Notes: a model not told the origin generated them from the letters alone. A stretch of DNA of 64,000 nucleotides from an uncultured Clostridia bacterium (GCA_949482135.1 CASYFC010000007.1:1-64000), one strand, 5' to 3'. Shown: positions 34,138 through 42,812, numbered from the stretch's first letter. Made by a program: numbers and translations.

Positions 34138-34164
34138 TCAACTATAATAGATATGGAGGAGCTT

Positions 34165-34311
34165 ATGGCTGAAAATGATAGAAAAATAAAGCTTGATGAA
34201 GTTGCAATTCTTGCAGAAACTTTGTCTGCTAAAGAAATAAGTAATGCAGAAGGTGTTTTTATAAAAGCATCTAAAGATAAAGATAAAACTCATGAAGAGG
34301 AAGAAAAGTAA
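34165..34311 (+). CDS. Small acidic hypothetical protein
   Basis: A 48-aa protein (MAENDRKIKLDEVAIL at the start, DKDKTHEEEEK at the end). TGGAGGAGCTT places the start at ATG 34165, not the earlier in-frame ATGs. No domain recognised; a helical middle with an acidic tail. It is 14 bases upstream of a 155-aa gene whose paralogue at 61408 is also preceded by a small companion gene. Confidence 0.6.
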   Translation: MAENDRKIKLDEVAILAETLSAKEISNAEGVFIKASKDKDKTHEEEEK

Positions 34312-34325
34312 ACAAAGGAGAAATT

Positions 34326-34793
34326 ATGATAAGTACAAAATATAGTGAAGCAATTGTGGATGTTTTAGATATTTTGGCTCATATGGAGGAAGAAGATCAA
34401 GAAAGAGTACCACAAAAGTTTATAGATATATTAAAAGAAAATGCTTCCCCAAATTATATATCTAATTTAGATTATTCCAAAAGATTAGTTGAAATGGACT
34501 TAAGTGATGAAGCTAGAAGCATTTTAGGTGTAATGTATAGACATTATTGGTGTCCAGAAGATAAGAAAGCTGATTTTGAAAAAAGAGTTACTCAAAATGA
34601 AATTGAGTTTCAAAAAATTATAAGAGAAAAATATAATCCTGATGAAATATTTAAAAATACAGGAAGTATTGTTGCTGAAGAAAAAATAATTAATGATTTA
34701 AATGAAGAATCTGATTTAGTTGAAGTTAAAAAGGAATCTATTTTTAAAAGAATTATTGAAAACATAATTTTTATGTTTAAAGATAGATTTTAA
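34326..34793 (+). CDS. Lineage-specific hypothetical, paralogue of the 61408 gene
   Basis: A 155-aa cytosolic protein, helical, with YRHYWCPEDKKADF and IIREKYNPDEIFKN, matching YWCEDEKRKQEL and QMREKYSVEKLFDN in the protein at 61408-62010. Both also share a VPxKFIDIL/VPPKMIEFF segment early on and end in an amphipathic, basic-hydrophobic helix (ESIFKRIIENIIFMFK here) that could bind membranes or a partner. I know no family name. AAAGGAG precedes the ATG. Confidence 0.65.
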   Translation: MISTKYSEAIVDVLDILAHMEEEDQERVPQKFIDILKENASPNYISNLDYSKRLVEMDLSDEARSILGVMYRHYWCPEDKKADFEKRVTQNEIEFQKIIREKYNPDEIFKNTGSIVAEEKIINDLNEESDLVEVKKESIFKRIIENIIFMFKDRF

Positions 34794-34798
34794 AAAAG

Positions 34799-34877
34799 TG
34801 AAATTTAGGGACGTTCCTTAAATTTCATTTTGCAAATTTAACTGATTTTGAAATTTAAAGAACGTCCCTAAATTTCA
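34799..34877. repeat. REP/MITE-like palindrome
   Basis: Two 29-base arms (34799-34827 and 34849-34877) are inverted copies with one mismatch, around a 21-base centre. The arm core GGGACGTTC is like REP elements associated with Y1 (RAYT) transposases. It also sits where a terminator for the 155-aa gene would be and could serve as one. Confidence 0.65.
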
Positions 34878-34895
34878 GATTCAGAAAGGAATTAT

Positions 34896-35717
34896 ATGAA
34901 GAAATTTTTAAAAATTATAGGTGTTATTCTTGGTTTGATAATAGTAATATATTTATCTGTTGTAATTGGTAAAAATGTTGTTGCAAGTAAAATTAAATCT
35001 AATACAGCTAATACAAGTACAAATGTTGCTATACCAAAAACAAATGAGATAGATAACTCAGTTATTGATGAAGAGGATAAGAGTGCAAAAAAAGTAGATG
35101 ATGCTAAAGATTATGTATATGAAAAAGAAGTAAAAGAAATTAATGAAACTTATGATAAAGAAAATAATTATACTTTTGAAGATAAAATAAGATTGCCATA
35201 TATAAACATTAATTCAGAAGATGCAGAAAGAACAAATAGTAAATTACAAGAAAAATATAATTCTGCCAAAAATTCTATGAGAAAAGAAGAATATGGTTTT
35301 AATTTTACAAGAATGGATTATGAAGAACATATTGTATCTGATAAGTATATCGGTTTAAGTGTGTGTGAAATGCCAGTTCATGTTCCAGGAGGAGACTTTC
35401 TAGAAGAATATACACTTTATAATTTTGATCTTCAAGATGGGGGAAAGAAATTAACTAAAAGAGAAGTTATTGAAAAGTTTAATTTAACTCCAAATGAATT
35501 AGAAGAAAAAGTAAAAGAAGCTTTAAAGAAAAATTATGATGAATATGATTATGCAGTTGAAGAATTTGGAACTTTTGATGTATATATGAGTAATTCAAAA
35601 TATTATTTTGAAAATTTGCAAGTATTGATTACTGGTGAAAAAACTTTAGATGTGTATTTGGAATTTCCAGTAGGACCAGAAGGTGTTAGAATGGGAGTTT
35701 TATCTATTGATACATAA
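34896..35717 (+). CDS. Membrane-anchored protein with RsiV-like (DUF3298) C-terminal domain
   Basis: A 273-aa protein. Residues 5-27 form one transmembrane helix (IIGVILGLIIVIYLSVVIG), followed by a low-complexity Asn/Thr/Asp/Lys spacer to about residue 80. The extracytoplasmic domain has LPYININSEDAERTNSKLQEKYNS, then YTLYNFDLQDGGKKLTKREVIEKF, the order seen in DUF3298/RsiV-type domains that sense lysozyme in some species. No sigma-factor gene is adjacent, so an anti-sigma role is not supported; it is an exported binding domain of unknown ligand. Confidence 0.65.
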   Translation: MKKFLKIIGVILGLIIVIYLSVVIGKNVVASKIKSNTANTSTNVAIPKTNEIDNSVIDEEDKSAKKVDDAKDYVYEKEVKEINETYDKENNYTFEDKIRLPYININSEDAERTNSKLQEKYNSAKNSMRKEEYGFNFTRMDYEEHIVSDKYIGLSVCEMPVHVPGGDFLEEYTLYNFDLQDGGKKLTKREVIEKFNLTPNELEEKVKEALKKNYDEYDYAVEEFGTFDVYMSNSKYYFENLQVLITGEKTLDVYLEFPVGPEGVRMGVLSIDT

Positions 35718-35742
35718 ATTTAACAAAAATTCCTTATAATGC

Positions 35743-35771
35743 TTGACTTTTAATTACATTTGTATTAAAAT
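35743..35771 (+). promoter_or_regulatory. Promoter of rplM-rpsI
   Basis: TTGACT (35743-35748), 17-base spacer, TAAAAT (35766-35771). Confidence 0.75.
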
Positions 35772-35799
35772 AATAAAGCATTATGTGTAATAGGATAAA

Positions 35800-35845
35800 A
35801 AAGCTTGTATAATAACTTCTCCCCGGTGGTTATGTACAAAATAAT
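35800..35845 (+). promoter_or_regulatory. Probable L13 ribosomal-protein leader
   Basis: A hairpin in the 130-base 5' untranslated region pairs TTGTA with TACAA and ATAAC with GTTAT, closing a TTCTCCCCGGTG loop that is strikingly G+C-rich for the region. Leaders ahead of rplM that bind L13 for feedback control are known in Bacillota; identity with that family is inferred from position. Confidence 0.5.
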
Positions 35846-35908
35846 TTTATTCAAGTTGCATAAGAGATAAAAAATATTTTAAAAATTGAAATGGAGGGTA
35901 TTAATACC

Positions 35909-36346
35909 ATGAATAATACTACATATAGCCCAAAAGCAGGCGAAATCGAAAGAAAATGGTATGTAATAGACGCTGCAGATAAATCTTTAGGTAGAGTAGC
36001 TACTGAAGCAGCTAGACTATTAAGAGGAAAACACAAACCAACATATACACCAAACCAAGATACTGGTGATTATGTAATAGTAATAAATTGTAAAGACGCT
36101 GTTTTAACAGGTCATAAATTAGATCAAAAAGTTTATAGACATCATTCTGGATATATTGGAGGAATGAAAGAAACATCAGCTAGAGTTATGATGGACAAAA
36201 CTCCTGAAAAAGCTATGTTCTTAGCTATAAAAGGAATGCTTCCTCATACAAGATTAGGAAACAAAATGGTTAAAAAATTAAGAGTTTATGCAGGTAGTGA
36301 ACACGAAAATGCAGCTCAAAAACCAGAAGTTTGGGAGGTAAAATAA
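35909..36346 (+). CDS. rplM: 50S ribosomal protein L13
   Basis: A 145-aa protein of the 50S subunit with [32 protein letters not shown] at the N-terminus and the [20 protein letters not shown] signature near the end. Residue count matches L13. The frame extends back to ATG 35891, but GGAGGG at 35894-35899 sets the start at 35909. It overlaps no gene and is followed two bases later by rpsI, the standard pairing. Confidence 0.97.
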   Translation: MNNTTYSPKAGEIERKWYVIDAADKSLGRVATEAARLLRGKHKPTYTPNQDTGDYVIVINCKDAVLTGHKLDQKVYRHHSGYIGGMKETSARVMMDKTPEKAMFLAIKGMLPHTRLGNKMVKKLRVYAGSEHENAAQKPEVWEVK

Positions 36347-36348
36347 GA

Positions 36349-36753
36349 ATGGCAAAGAAAACAGAAAATATAGTATTCCAAGGAACTGGAAGAAGAAAAG
36401 AATCAATTGCTAGAGTTAGATTAATGGCTGGTAAAGGTGAAATAGTTGTTAATGGAAAAAAATTAGATGAATATTTTGGTTCTGATATATTAAAAGTTAT
36501 AGTTAACCAACCATTTGCTGTAACAAACACAGTTGGAAAATACGATGTTGTTGTTAAAGTTGTTGGTGGTGGATTAACAGGTCAAGCCGGAGCTATTAGA
36601 CACGGTATTTCAAGAGCTTTAGTAGAAGCTAACAATGAATTTAGACCAGCTTTAAAATCAAACGGATTTTTAACAAGAGATCCAAGAATGAAAGAAAGAA
36701 AAAAATACGGTCTTAAAAAAGCTAGAAAAGCTCCACAATTCTCAAAAAGATAA
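36349..36753 (+). CDS. rpsI: 30S ribosomal protein S9
   Basis: A 134-aa protein of the 30S subunit: [14 protein letters not shown] at the start, [19 protein letters not shown] in the middle and the basic tail [17 protein letters not shown], whose last residues reach the P-site tRNA. GGAGG lies in the end of rplM; ATG 36349 is the conserved start rather than TTG 36331. Confidence 0.97.
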   Translation: MAKKTENIVFQGTGRRKESIARVRLMAGKGEIVVNGKKLDEYFGSDILKVIVNQPFAVTNTVGKYDVVVKVVGGGLTGQAGAIRHGISRALVEANNEFRPALKSNGFLTRDPRMKERKKYGLKKARKAPQFSKR

Positions 36754-36790
36754 TTGGAATTTGCTTTTCGGAATTATTAGAAAAGATAGT

Positions 36791-36828
36791 AAAAACCTTA
36801 TGTTTTATAAAAAACATAAGGTTTTTTT
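36791..36828 (+). terminator. Terminator of rplM-rpsI
   Basis: A 16-bp stem AAAAACCTTATGTTTT / AAAACATAAGGTTTTT with an ATAA loop and a T run. Confidence 0.9.
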
Positions 36829-36840
36829 GTTTATATATAA

Positions 36841-36871
36841 AAAGGGAAGGGGGCTCTTTTTTTGAGCCCCC
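36841..36871 (-). terminator. Terminator of the stalk-domain gene
   Basis: GGGGGCTC / GAGCCCCC stem with a seven-T loop; on the minus strand it is followed by CCCTTTTT. Confidence 0.8.
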
Positions 36872-36881
36872 TCATTACTAT

Positions 36882-38183
36882 TTACCTGTTAATTGTTACA
36901 ATCTTGACATCGTCAGAACCATCATAACCGACATTGTAGCCGAATGCTTCTGCAACAAAACGAATCGGAACCATTGTACGATTATTCATGATTTGTGCAG
37001 GCACATCCATGGTCTTACGAACACTGTCGATAGTGTAGTAGTTTTTGCCGATGTAAAGAATCAACGTGTGATAGTTGTTGGTTATTGTGACAATGTTTTC
37101 TCCCCAAGAGACATTCCATCCAAGGGATTCAGAAACAGCACGGATAGGAATCATTGTGCGGTTGTTAAGGATGATAGGCTGCTGATCAGGGAAGTCGATA
37201 AGAGCTGTGTCAAGATAAATCTCAATTGGTGTTACACCAGTGTTGGTCAGATAGACACGATTGTCCTTCTGAATATAGGTGTATCCAAAATTGTAGGTCC
37301 ATTGCTTGAGCTCGATAGTCCCAATAACAGTAGGGAACGAAATATTTTTGGTTTCGTTCGGGAAAATTTTCTTGATTTCAGAATAGTTCGAAACCACAGG
37401 TTTTCCATAGCTATTAAGGGTAACAGATACGTCCTTGATGAGTATACCATTTACATATACCTTAACATTTTCTGGATTGGTAGGATTGCTTGGAGTGCTG
37501 GGCTGATTAGGTTTGCTCGGTTCACCAGGAATAGTAGGTTCATTGGGAACGCTCGGGGTTCCAGGATCAGAGGGCTTATTAGGAATGTTCGGCTTTTGTG
37601 GAGTATCATTTTCTTTCGTCAAATACACATTGAAGCCGTCTACAACCATTTTGTAGTCAAAGTCAGTTGCCCAACTTTTAAGACGAGTGGGTTCTTTCAC
37701 AGAGGGAAGATACATGCCTTTGGTTTCTTCGGGAAACACTTTGAAAACATCAGAATAACTTTCAAGCCAAACAATGTCATTTTCGAGATAAGCGTTAACT
37801 CCTTTTACACGGACATTGTTAACATATACTCTGAGATTTTCAGGAACAGTGACAATATTATCTCCATTGGAAAGATAAACAGCGTCGTTTGTGATCTTTA
37901 AGGTGTAGTCAAAACGTATGGCCCAATTTTTGAGCGAGCTTGCTTCTTGCACAGCAGGAAAATTGAAATTGCGGGTTTCTTCAGGGAAGATGATGTAGAG
38001 CTGGGAGTAGTTTGCTACCCATGCAATGTTGTCGTCAACGTAAACGTCGGCTTCCACCAACTTGTTGTTAACGTAGACATCAACATACTGGTGCGTCTCA
38101 TTGTTGGCAGCAAAGGCTGTAGTAGTAGGGACGAGCATCAGCACGCACAGGAAGAGCATGAACAGATTCCGCAAGGTTTTCAT
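36882..38183 (-). CDS. Secreted stalk-domain (copper amine oxidase N-like) repeat protein
   Basis: A 433-aa exported protein. Residues 1-25 are a signal peptide ending AFA. Two complete repeats of about 80 residues follow (VYVNNxLV..., IFPEETRNFNFP / VFPEETKGMYLP, LKNWAIRFDY / LKSWATDFDY, VYLSN / VYLTK), then a Pro-rich linker (about 205-240, PxxPxxP repeats), a third repeat (IFPNETKNISFP, LKQWTYNFGY), and a C-terminal double copper-amine-oxidase-N/stalk module (RTMIPIRAVSESLGWNV, RTMVPIRFVAEAFGYNV). No sortase or membrane anchor is seen, so it is secreted or wall-bound. Codon use and G+C are clearly higher than neighbours, suggesting transfer. Confidence 0.82.
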   Translation of the reverse strand: MKTLRNLFMLFLCVLMLVPTTTAFAANNETHQYVDVYVNNKLVEADVYVDDNIAWVANYSQLYIIFPEETRNFNFPAVQEASSLKNWAIRFDYTLKITNDAVYLSNGDNIVTVPENLRVYVNNVRVKGVNAYLENDIVWLESYSDVFKVFPEETKGMYLPSVKEPTRLKSWATDFDYKMVVDGFNVYLTKENDTPQKPNIPNKPSDPGTPSVPNEPTIPGEPSKPNQPSTPSNPTNPENVKVYVNGILIKDVSVTLNSYGKPVVSNYSEIKKIFPNETKNISFPTVIGTIELKQWTYNFGYTYIQKDNRVYLTNTGVTPIEIYLDTALIDFPDQQPIILNNRTMIPIRAVSESLGWNVSWGENIVTITNNYHTLILYIGKNYYTIDSVRKTMDVPAQIMNNRTMVPIRFVAEAFGYNVGYDGSDDVKIVTINR

Positions 38184-38381
38184 AGTAATACTTCCTTTCC
38201 ATAAAACATAAGAGTGTTATATGTGAACATAACATAGATTGTAAAATCTATATTATGATTAACTATACTATGACCCTAGTAGAGTTTCATAGTATATAAT
38301 ATATATAAAATATACAAACGTATATGCATCTATTATAGCATAAAAATACTAATATTTCAATGAATTTAAGGTTCAAATTAG

Positions 38382-38424
38382 AACAAGAAACGGACACTGA
38401 ATTTGCAAGTGTACGTTTCTTGTT
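38382..38424 (-). terminator. Terminator of first zinc-ribbon gene
   Basis: Nearly perfect 17-base arms AACAAGAAACGGACACT and AGTGTACGTTTCTTGTT around GAATTTGCA. The loop-proximal CACT-TTTGCA-AGTG resembles the terminator at 38715. Confidence 0.7.
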
Positions 38425-38428
38425 TGAA

Positions 38429-38647
38429 TTATAGGTGGCTTTCACATATATTGCCACATCTGGAGCATTTCCAGAATTTGGGACGGTCGTCAGAGACTTT
38501 GGCTACAAGCAGATATGCGCCTAATGTTGCAAGAGCTGCTGCTCGGTCAAATTCTTTTTCAAAAAGACTTTTTGCAGCTTTTCCCTTATAAATCTGTTCC
38601 GTATAGTTCATACATTTTCTGCAGTACCGTATTTGAGTTCTTGCCAT
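38429..38647 (-). CDS. Small zinc-ribbon membrane protein
   Basis: A 72-aa protein with two Cys-x2-Cys pairs (CRKC near 9-12 and CSRC near 61-64) flanking a hydrophobic stretch (AAALATLGAYLLVAK). The layout is an N-terminal half-ribbon, a helix and a second half-ribbon. It is a paralogue of the protein at 38759 (shared NYTEQIYKGK, DDRxKFWxCSxCG). GGAGGG precedes the ATG. Function unknown; Zn binding is inferred from Cys pairs. Confidence 0.7.
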   Translation of the reverse strand: MARTQIRYCRKCMNYTEQIYKGKAAKSLFEKEFDRAAALATLGAYLLVAKVSDDRPKFWKCSRCGNICESHL

Positions 38648-38714
38648 ATAATATCCCTCCTAATATTGCGATGTTTCCATATACATATATTATATCATAA
38701 TTTACATAAAAAAT

Positions 38715-38757
38715 CAAAAAAACTGGGCACTGCTTTTGCAAGTGCCCATTTTTTTTA
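38715..38757 (-). terminator. Terminator of second zinc-ribbon gene
   Basis: GGGCACT / AGTGCCC stem extended by A and T runs on both sides (38715-38757), so it could work in either direction. Confidence 0.8.
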
Positions 38758-38758
38758 C

Positions 38759-38977
38759 TTAGTCGTGGGTTTTATGAATGTGCCCACATTTAGAACATTG
38801 CCAGAACTTTTTGCGATCATCAAAGATCGCAGCGAAAATCAACCACAAGCCGCTGGTAACCAGAGCAAGCATTATGTGCATGAATTTATCCTCTTTGGAT
38901 AGGGGTTCTTTTCCTTTATAAATCTGCTCTGTGTATTCTCCGCATTTCTTGCATTTCCGGATATATGTTCTTGCCAT
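38759..38977 (-). CDS. Small zinc-ribbon membrane protein (paralogue)
   Basis: A 72-aa protein: CKKCGEYTEQIYKGK at the N-terminus, hydrophobic IMLALVTSGLWLIFAAIF in the middle, and FWQCSKCGHIH at the C-terminus. Same length and layout as 38429-38647, each unit with its own similar terminator, so a whole transcription unit was duplicated in tandem. AGGAGG precedes the ATG. Likely an inner-membrane protein with a cytosolic zinc ribbon. Confidence 0.7.
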   Translation of the reverse strand: MARTYIRKCKKCGEYTEQIYKGKEPLSKEDKFMHIMLALVTSGLWLIFAAIFDDRKKFWQCSKCGHIHKTHD

Positions 38978-39067
38978 AAAATGTCCTCCTAATATAATTT
39001 TTGTTTAAAAGGTAGAAATATTATAACATACTTTACATAAAATTGCAAAGGATATAAAATAATAATT

Positions 39068-40354
39068 TTATCGTTCTTGTTTAGATGTATCATATATATT
39101 ATTGGTTAATGAATACATATCTTGAATAATGTTGCCAGTAATATCCGACTTACTTTTTATAGGTGGGATAGATAGATGTAGTAAACTGTCTGCATCTCCA
39201 GGATAACTTAATACTTTTCCACTAGGATAATGAGATAATAGTCGTTTTACAGTGTATAAAAGCCTTTCAGTTTTAATTTCACTAATTGTATCTTGTTTAT
39301 TATAATTCATTCTTAAATATTGGTCGTCTCTTTGATAAGCTTTTGGGCATTTTTGTATTTTTTCTTCAGTCCATTCTTGGTCGAATTGAGCTTTTGCCTG
39401 TATGCTTCTTTTTGTATGATAATCATAATCTAGAACAAGCATGCCAGGGACTTCGATTTCTGAGATACCTTCTTTACTTAGGAAATTCATAAAAATACTA
39501 AGTGATAATAATTTAAGAGGTTCAACTTTTTCTATATAATTTTCTCTTCTTAAGGGACCTTTATTAAAATCTGCTCGAATACTTTTTATAGGTCCAAGCA
39601 AATTACTATCAGTAATATCATCAAATTTTTTGTCTTGAATAGATCCTATATGACATATTTTTTTTCCATCTTTTTCATAAATTCCGTATCTGACAACTGG
39701 CAAAGTATAGTGCGCTTTATTAAAAAGGTTTTTATTATCATATTCTGATTTATTATAAATAGTAATTTGAAATTCTCTTGAAGTTTCATCCCAAGTTCTA
39801 GCAACTTTATTTTGTACACATATAGGATGGTTTCCAAGTTTACTTAAATTACCAATATAGGTTTCTTGATTATATTTATCAAATGTAGTATCTTTTATCA
39901 TTGCAACTTGTTTTCTTAAAAATTGCTCAGGGTCAGAGAATTCTTCAGGGGTTGCTCTTAGCCAAATTTGTTCGAAACAATTAGTTTGTTCATAACAAGG
40001 AAATCCAGAGGCATCAGTTCTTTGAAAATACAATTCAATATCTTTTTCATAGAATTGTCTTAGCAATTCAAAGAAATCTTGATAATTATGTATTATCATT
40101 ACAGGTTTTTCGTTATCAAAATTTTTAGAACGTATATGTTCTACTATGTGTGAAGCTTCTTTATGATAAAAATTGTATTTCATGCAATATCTTTTTAAAA
40201 TATATTCTATAAAATTTATTGCTTCAGGCTCTCTGAAATCAAAATTAAAATTTGGCAAAGTTTCATCAAATATCAATTTATACATTGTATTAGTGATAAA
40301 TTTTTCAGTTACATTTTTGATAGTGGGCTTTAATTTTTCACCAATTGTTCCCAT
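39068..40354 (-). CDS. Unknown 428-aa protein
   Basis: No family recognised. The protein is soluble (no signal peptide or membrane helix), acidic to neutral, with short signatures such as PVMIIHNYQDFFELLRQFYEKDI, YFQRTDASGFPCYEQTNCFEQIWLRAT and SYPGDADSLLHLSIPP. AAGGAG precedes the ATG. It is monocistronic between the zinc-ribbon genes and ruvA. Base composition matches the host, so it looks like a resident, lineage-specific gene rather than a recent arrival. Confidence 0.65.
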   Translation of the reverse strand: MGTIGEKLKPTIKNVTEKFITNTMYKLIFDETLPNFNFDFREPEAINFIEYILKRYCMKYNFYHKEASHIVEHIRSKNFDNEKPVMIIHNYQDFFELLRQFYEKDIELYFQRTDASGFPCYEQTNCFEQIWLRATPEEFSDPEQFLRKQVAMIKDTTFDKYNQETYIGNLSKLGNHPICVQNKVARTWDETSREFQITIYNKSEYDNKNLFNKAHYTLPVVRYGIYEKDGKKICHIGSIQDKKFDDITDSNLLGPIKSIRADFNKGPLRRENYIEKVEPLKLLSLSIFMNFLSKEGISEIEVPGMLVLDYDYHTKRSIQAKAQFDQEWTEEKIQKCPKAYQRDDQYLRMNYNKQDTISEIKTERLLYTVKRLLSHYPSGKVLSYPGDADSLLHLSIPPIKSKSDITGNIIQDMYSLTNNIYDTSKQER

Positions 40355-40540
40355 AAATACTCCTTTACAAATATAATTATCTAATTATACATTATGTAAA
40401 CGATAAAATCAAGATAAAAATAATCAATTTATTTTTCTAAATCTCTTGCAAAATAATAATTTTGTGATAGAATATAGCAAAAAGATGTTCGCTATAAGTT
40501 GAATATCAAAATCGATTATAATTTAAATAGGAGAGGAACA

Positions 40541-41143
40541 ATGTTTGCTTATATAAAAGGAAGTTTAGAAGAAAAAGCTACAAACTATGTTGTTATAGAT
40601 GTTGGAGGAATCGGATATAAAATATTTATGTCTAATATTTCAATAAATGAAATTGGAGAACTTGGAAAAATAGTAAAAGTACATACTTATTATTATGTAA
40701 GAGAAGATAATATTAGTTTATATGGATTTTTACACCATGATGAATTAAAAATGTTTGAATTGTTACTATCTGTTAGTGGTATAGGTGCAAAATCTGCAAT
40801 AGCAATGCTTTCAAACATAACTCCAGCAGGATTCGCCTGTGCAATTATTTCAAATAATGTAGCTCTTTTAAAGAAAATTCCTGGGATTGGTCCCAAAACA
40901 GCACAAAGAATTATATTAGAATTACAAGATAAATTAAAATCAGAAGAAGAGCTTACTAAAAATGATAAACAAACAGAAATTAGTTTCGTGTCTAATAGTG
41001 AGAATGTTAATGAAGCTGTACAAGCGCTTCAAATATTAGGATATAATAAAAAAGAAATTGATAAAGCATTTGAAAAAATTGCAAATACAGATGTATCAGT
41101 TGAAGAACTTATTAAAAAAGGACTATCAATTTTATCAAGGTAG
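40541..41143 (+). CDS. ruvA: Holliday junction branch migration protein RuvA
   Basis: A 200-aa protein that binds Holliday junctions and loads the RuvB motor. MFAYIKGSLEEKATNYVVIDVGGIGYKI is the OB-fold domain, two helix-hairpin-helix motifs follow (SVSGIGAKSAIAML and KIPGIGPKTAQRII), and the C-terminal RuvB-binding three-helix domain is NEAVQALQILGYNKKEIDKAF. AGAGGA sets the start at 40541. In many Bacillota ruvB follows; here rarA does, 12 bases later, and ruvB is not in the window. Confidence 0.95.
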   Translation: MFAYIKGSLEEKATNYVVIDVGGIGYKIFMSNISINEIGELGKIVKVHTYYYVREDNISLYGFLHHDELKMFELLLSVSGIGAKSAIAMLSNITPAGFACAIISNNVALLKKIPGIGPKTAQRIILELQDKLKSEEELTKNDKQTEISFVSNSENVNEAVQALQILGYNKKEIDKAFEKIANTDVSVEELIKKGLSILSR

Positions 41144-41155
41144 AAGGGGAGAATT

Positions 41156-42397
41156 ATGGATTTAAATCAACCATTAGCATATAGAGTAAGACCTAAATCT
41201 TTAGAAGAATTTGTTGGTCAAGAACATGTAGTAGGAAAAGATAAATTATTATATAGAACAATAAAAGCAGATAGATTATCTAGTTTAATTTTGTGGGGAC
41301 CTCCAGGATGTGGAAAAACTTCACTTGCAAAAGTTATAAGTGAAACTACAAAATATAAATTTACAAAATTAAATGCAGTAACATCAGGTGTTGGAGATAT
41401 AAAAAAAGCTATAGAAGAAGCTGATAATCCATTATTAAATCCAAGTGGAAAGTGTATATTGTTTATAGACGAGATTCATAGATTTAATAAATTACAGCAA
41501 GATGCATTACTTCCTTTTGTTGAAGATGGTACAGTAATTTTAATTGGTGCTACTACAGAAAATCCATATTTTGAAGTAAATAAAGCTTTAATTTCTAGAT
41601 CTATGGTTATAAAGTTAGAACCTTTAAAAACAGAAGATATTTTTAAAGTTCTAAAAAACGCAATTACAAATAAAGATGGTTTAGCAAGTTATAATATAAA
41701 GATTTCAGATGAAACTTTGCAAACAATTGCAGAAGTTTCTGGAGGAGATGTTAGAACAGCATTAAATGGTTTAGAAGTGGCTGTATTAACTACAAAAATG
41801 AACTCTGATGGGGTTATAGAAATTACTAATGAAATAGCAAGTCAAAGTTTAAATAAAAGAAAAGCAATGTTTGATAAAACAGGAGACAGTCATTATGATA
41901 ATATAAGTGCTTTTATAAAATCAATGAGAGGTAGTGATCCTGATGCAACAGTATTTTACCTAGCTAGGGCACTAAATGGAGGAGAAGATCCAGTATTTTT
42001 AGCTAGAAGAATAGTAATTGCAGCTAGCGAAGATGTTGGAATGGCAAATCCAAATGCATTGATTTTAGCTACATCTGCAATGCAAGCTGTAACAATGGTT
42101 GGGATGCCAGAGGCAAAAATTATTTTATCAGAAGCTGCTGTATATATTGCAACTTCTAAAAAATCAAATGCTTCATATAATGCAATAAATGCTGCTATGG
42201 ATGATGTTGCAAATAAAGATACAGGAACAATTCCAATGCATATTAGAAATGCGGTAGCAACAGGTATGCAAGATTTTGGATATGGTGAAGGATATAAATA
42301 TCCTCATAATTATCCAGGTCATTGGGTGGAACAACAATATCTTCCAGATAAAATGCTTGGAACTAAATATTATATAAAAGATGATACAATAGAATAA
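41156..42397 (+). CDS. rarA: Replication-associated recombination protein RarA (MgsA family)
   Basis: A 413-aa AAA+ ATPase acting at stalled forks. PLAYRVRPKSLEEFVGQEHVVG is the family start, Walker A GPPGCGKT is at 48-55, Walker B FIDEIHRFNK near 103-112, and the C-terminal tetramerisation domain has LARRIVIAASEDVGMANPNAL and the final YKYPHNYPGHWVEQQYLPD motif. Closely linked to ruvA, likely one transcript for recombination repair. Confidence 0.95.
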   Translation: MDLNQPLAYRVRPKSLEEFVGQEHVVGKDKLLYRTIKADRLSSLILWGPPGCGKTSLAKVISETTKYKFTKLNAVTSGVGDIKKAIEEADNPLLNPSGKCILFIDEIHRFNKLQQDALLPFVEDGTVILIGATTENPYFEVNKALISRSMVIKLEPLKTEDIFKVLKNAITNKDGLASYNIKISDETLQTIAEVSGGDVRTALNGLEVAVLTTKMNSDGVIEITNEIASQSLNKRKAMFDKTGDSHYDNISAFIKSMRGSDPDATVFYLARALNGGEDPVFLARRIVIAASEDVGMANPNALILATSAMQAVTMVGMPEAKIILSEAAVYIATSKKSNASYNAINAAMDDVANKDTGTIPMHIRNAVATGMQDFGYGEGYKYPHNYPGHWVEQQYLPDKMLGTKYYIKDDTIE

Positions 42398-42448
42398 AAT
42401 GTATTAGTAAATATGAATAATTAAATAAATTTAGCAAAAAATACTCTT

Positions 42449-42805
42449 ATGAAAAAGAGTATTTTTTTATGTATAATTGCAGGATTTTTAGCTGGAATAG
42501 TAAGTGGACTTTTTGGGGCAGGTGGTGGAATGATATTAGTTCCATTCATGACTCTTATTTTGAAGGAAGAAGAAGTTCCATCAAGAGCAACAACAATAAT
42601 GTGTATATTTTTTATGGTATTAACTAGTAGTTTCTTTTATTTTAAACAAGATTCTATTGAATGGAATACCTCAATAAAATGTGCTATTGGTGGAATTATA
42701 GGTGGAGTAATAGGTTCAAATTTATTAATAAAATTAAATAAGAATATATTAAAAATATTTTTTATTATATTTTTAATATATGCAGCTATAAAGATGATTA
42801 TTTAG
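42449..42805 (+). CDS. TauE/SafE-family permease half (TSUP)
   Basis: A 118-aa membrane protein with about four helices, corresponding to one repeat of the usual 240-260-aa TauE/SafE transporter: AGIVSGLFGAGGGMILVP is the family motif. The second half is encoded eight bases downstream. The pair would form one transporter for a sulfur-containing or organic anion; substrate unknown. Confidence 0.8.
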   Translation: MKKSIFLCIIAGFLAGIVSGLFGAGGGMILVPFMTLILKEEEVPSRATTIMCIFFMVLTSSFFYFKQDSIEWNTSIKCAIGGIIGGVIGSNLLIKLNKNILKIFFIIFLIYAAIKMII

Positions 42806-42812
42806 GAGAATT

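Noticed and set aside
34129-34164. Earlier start for the 48-aa gene
   Set aside because: The -10 box (34132-34137) overlaps it, so that sequence would not be transcribed.
36993-37901. 302-aa plus-strand frame opposite the stalk protein
   Set aside because: The minus-strand gene has a signal peptide, repeats and conserved stalk motifs; the plus frame has none.
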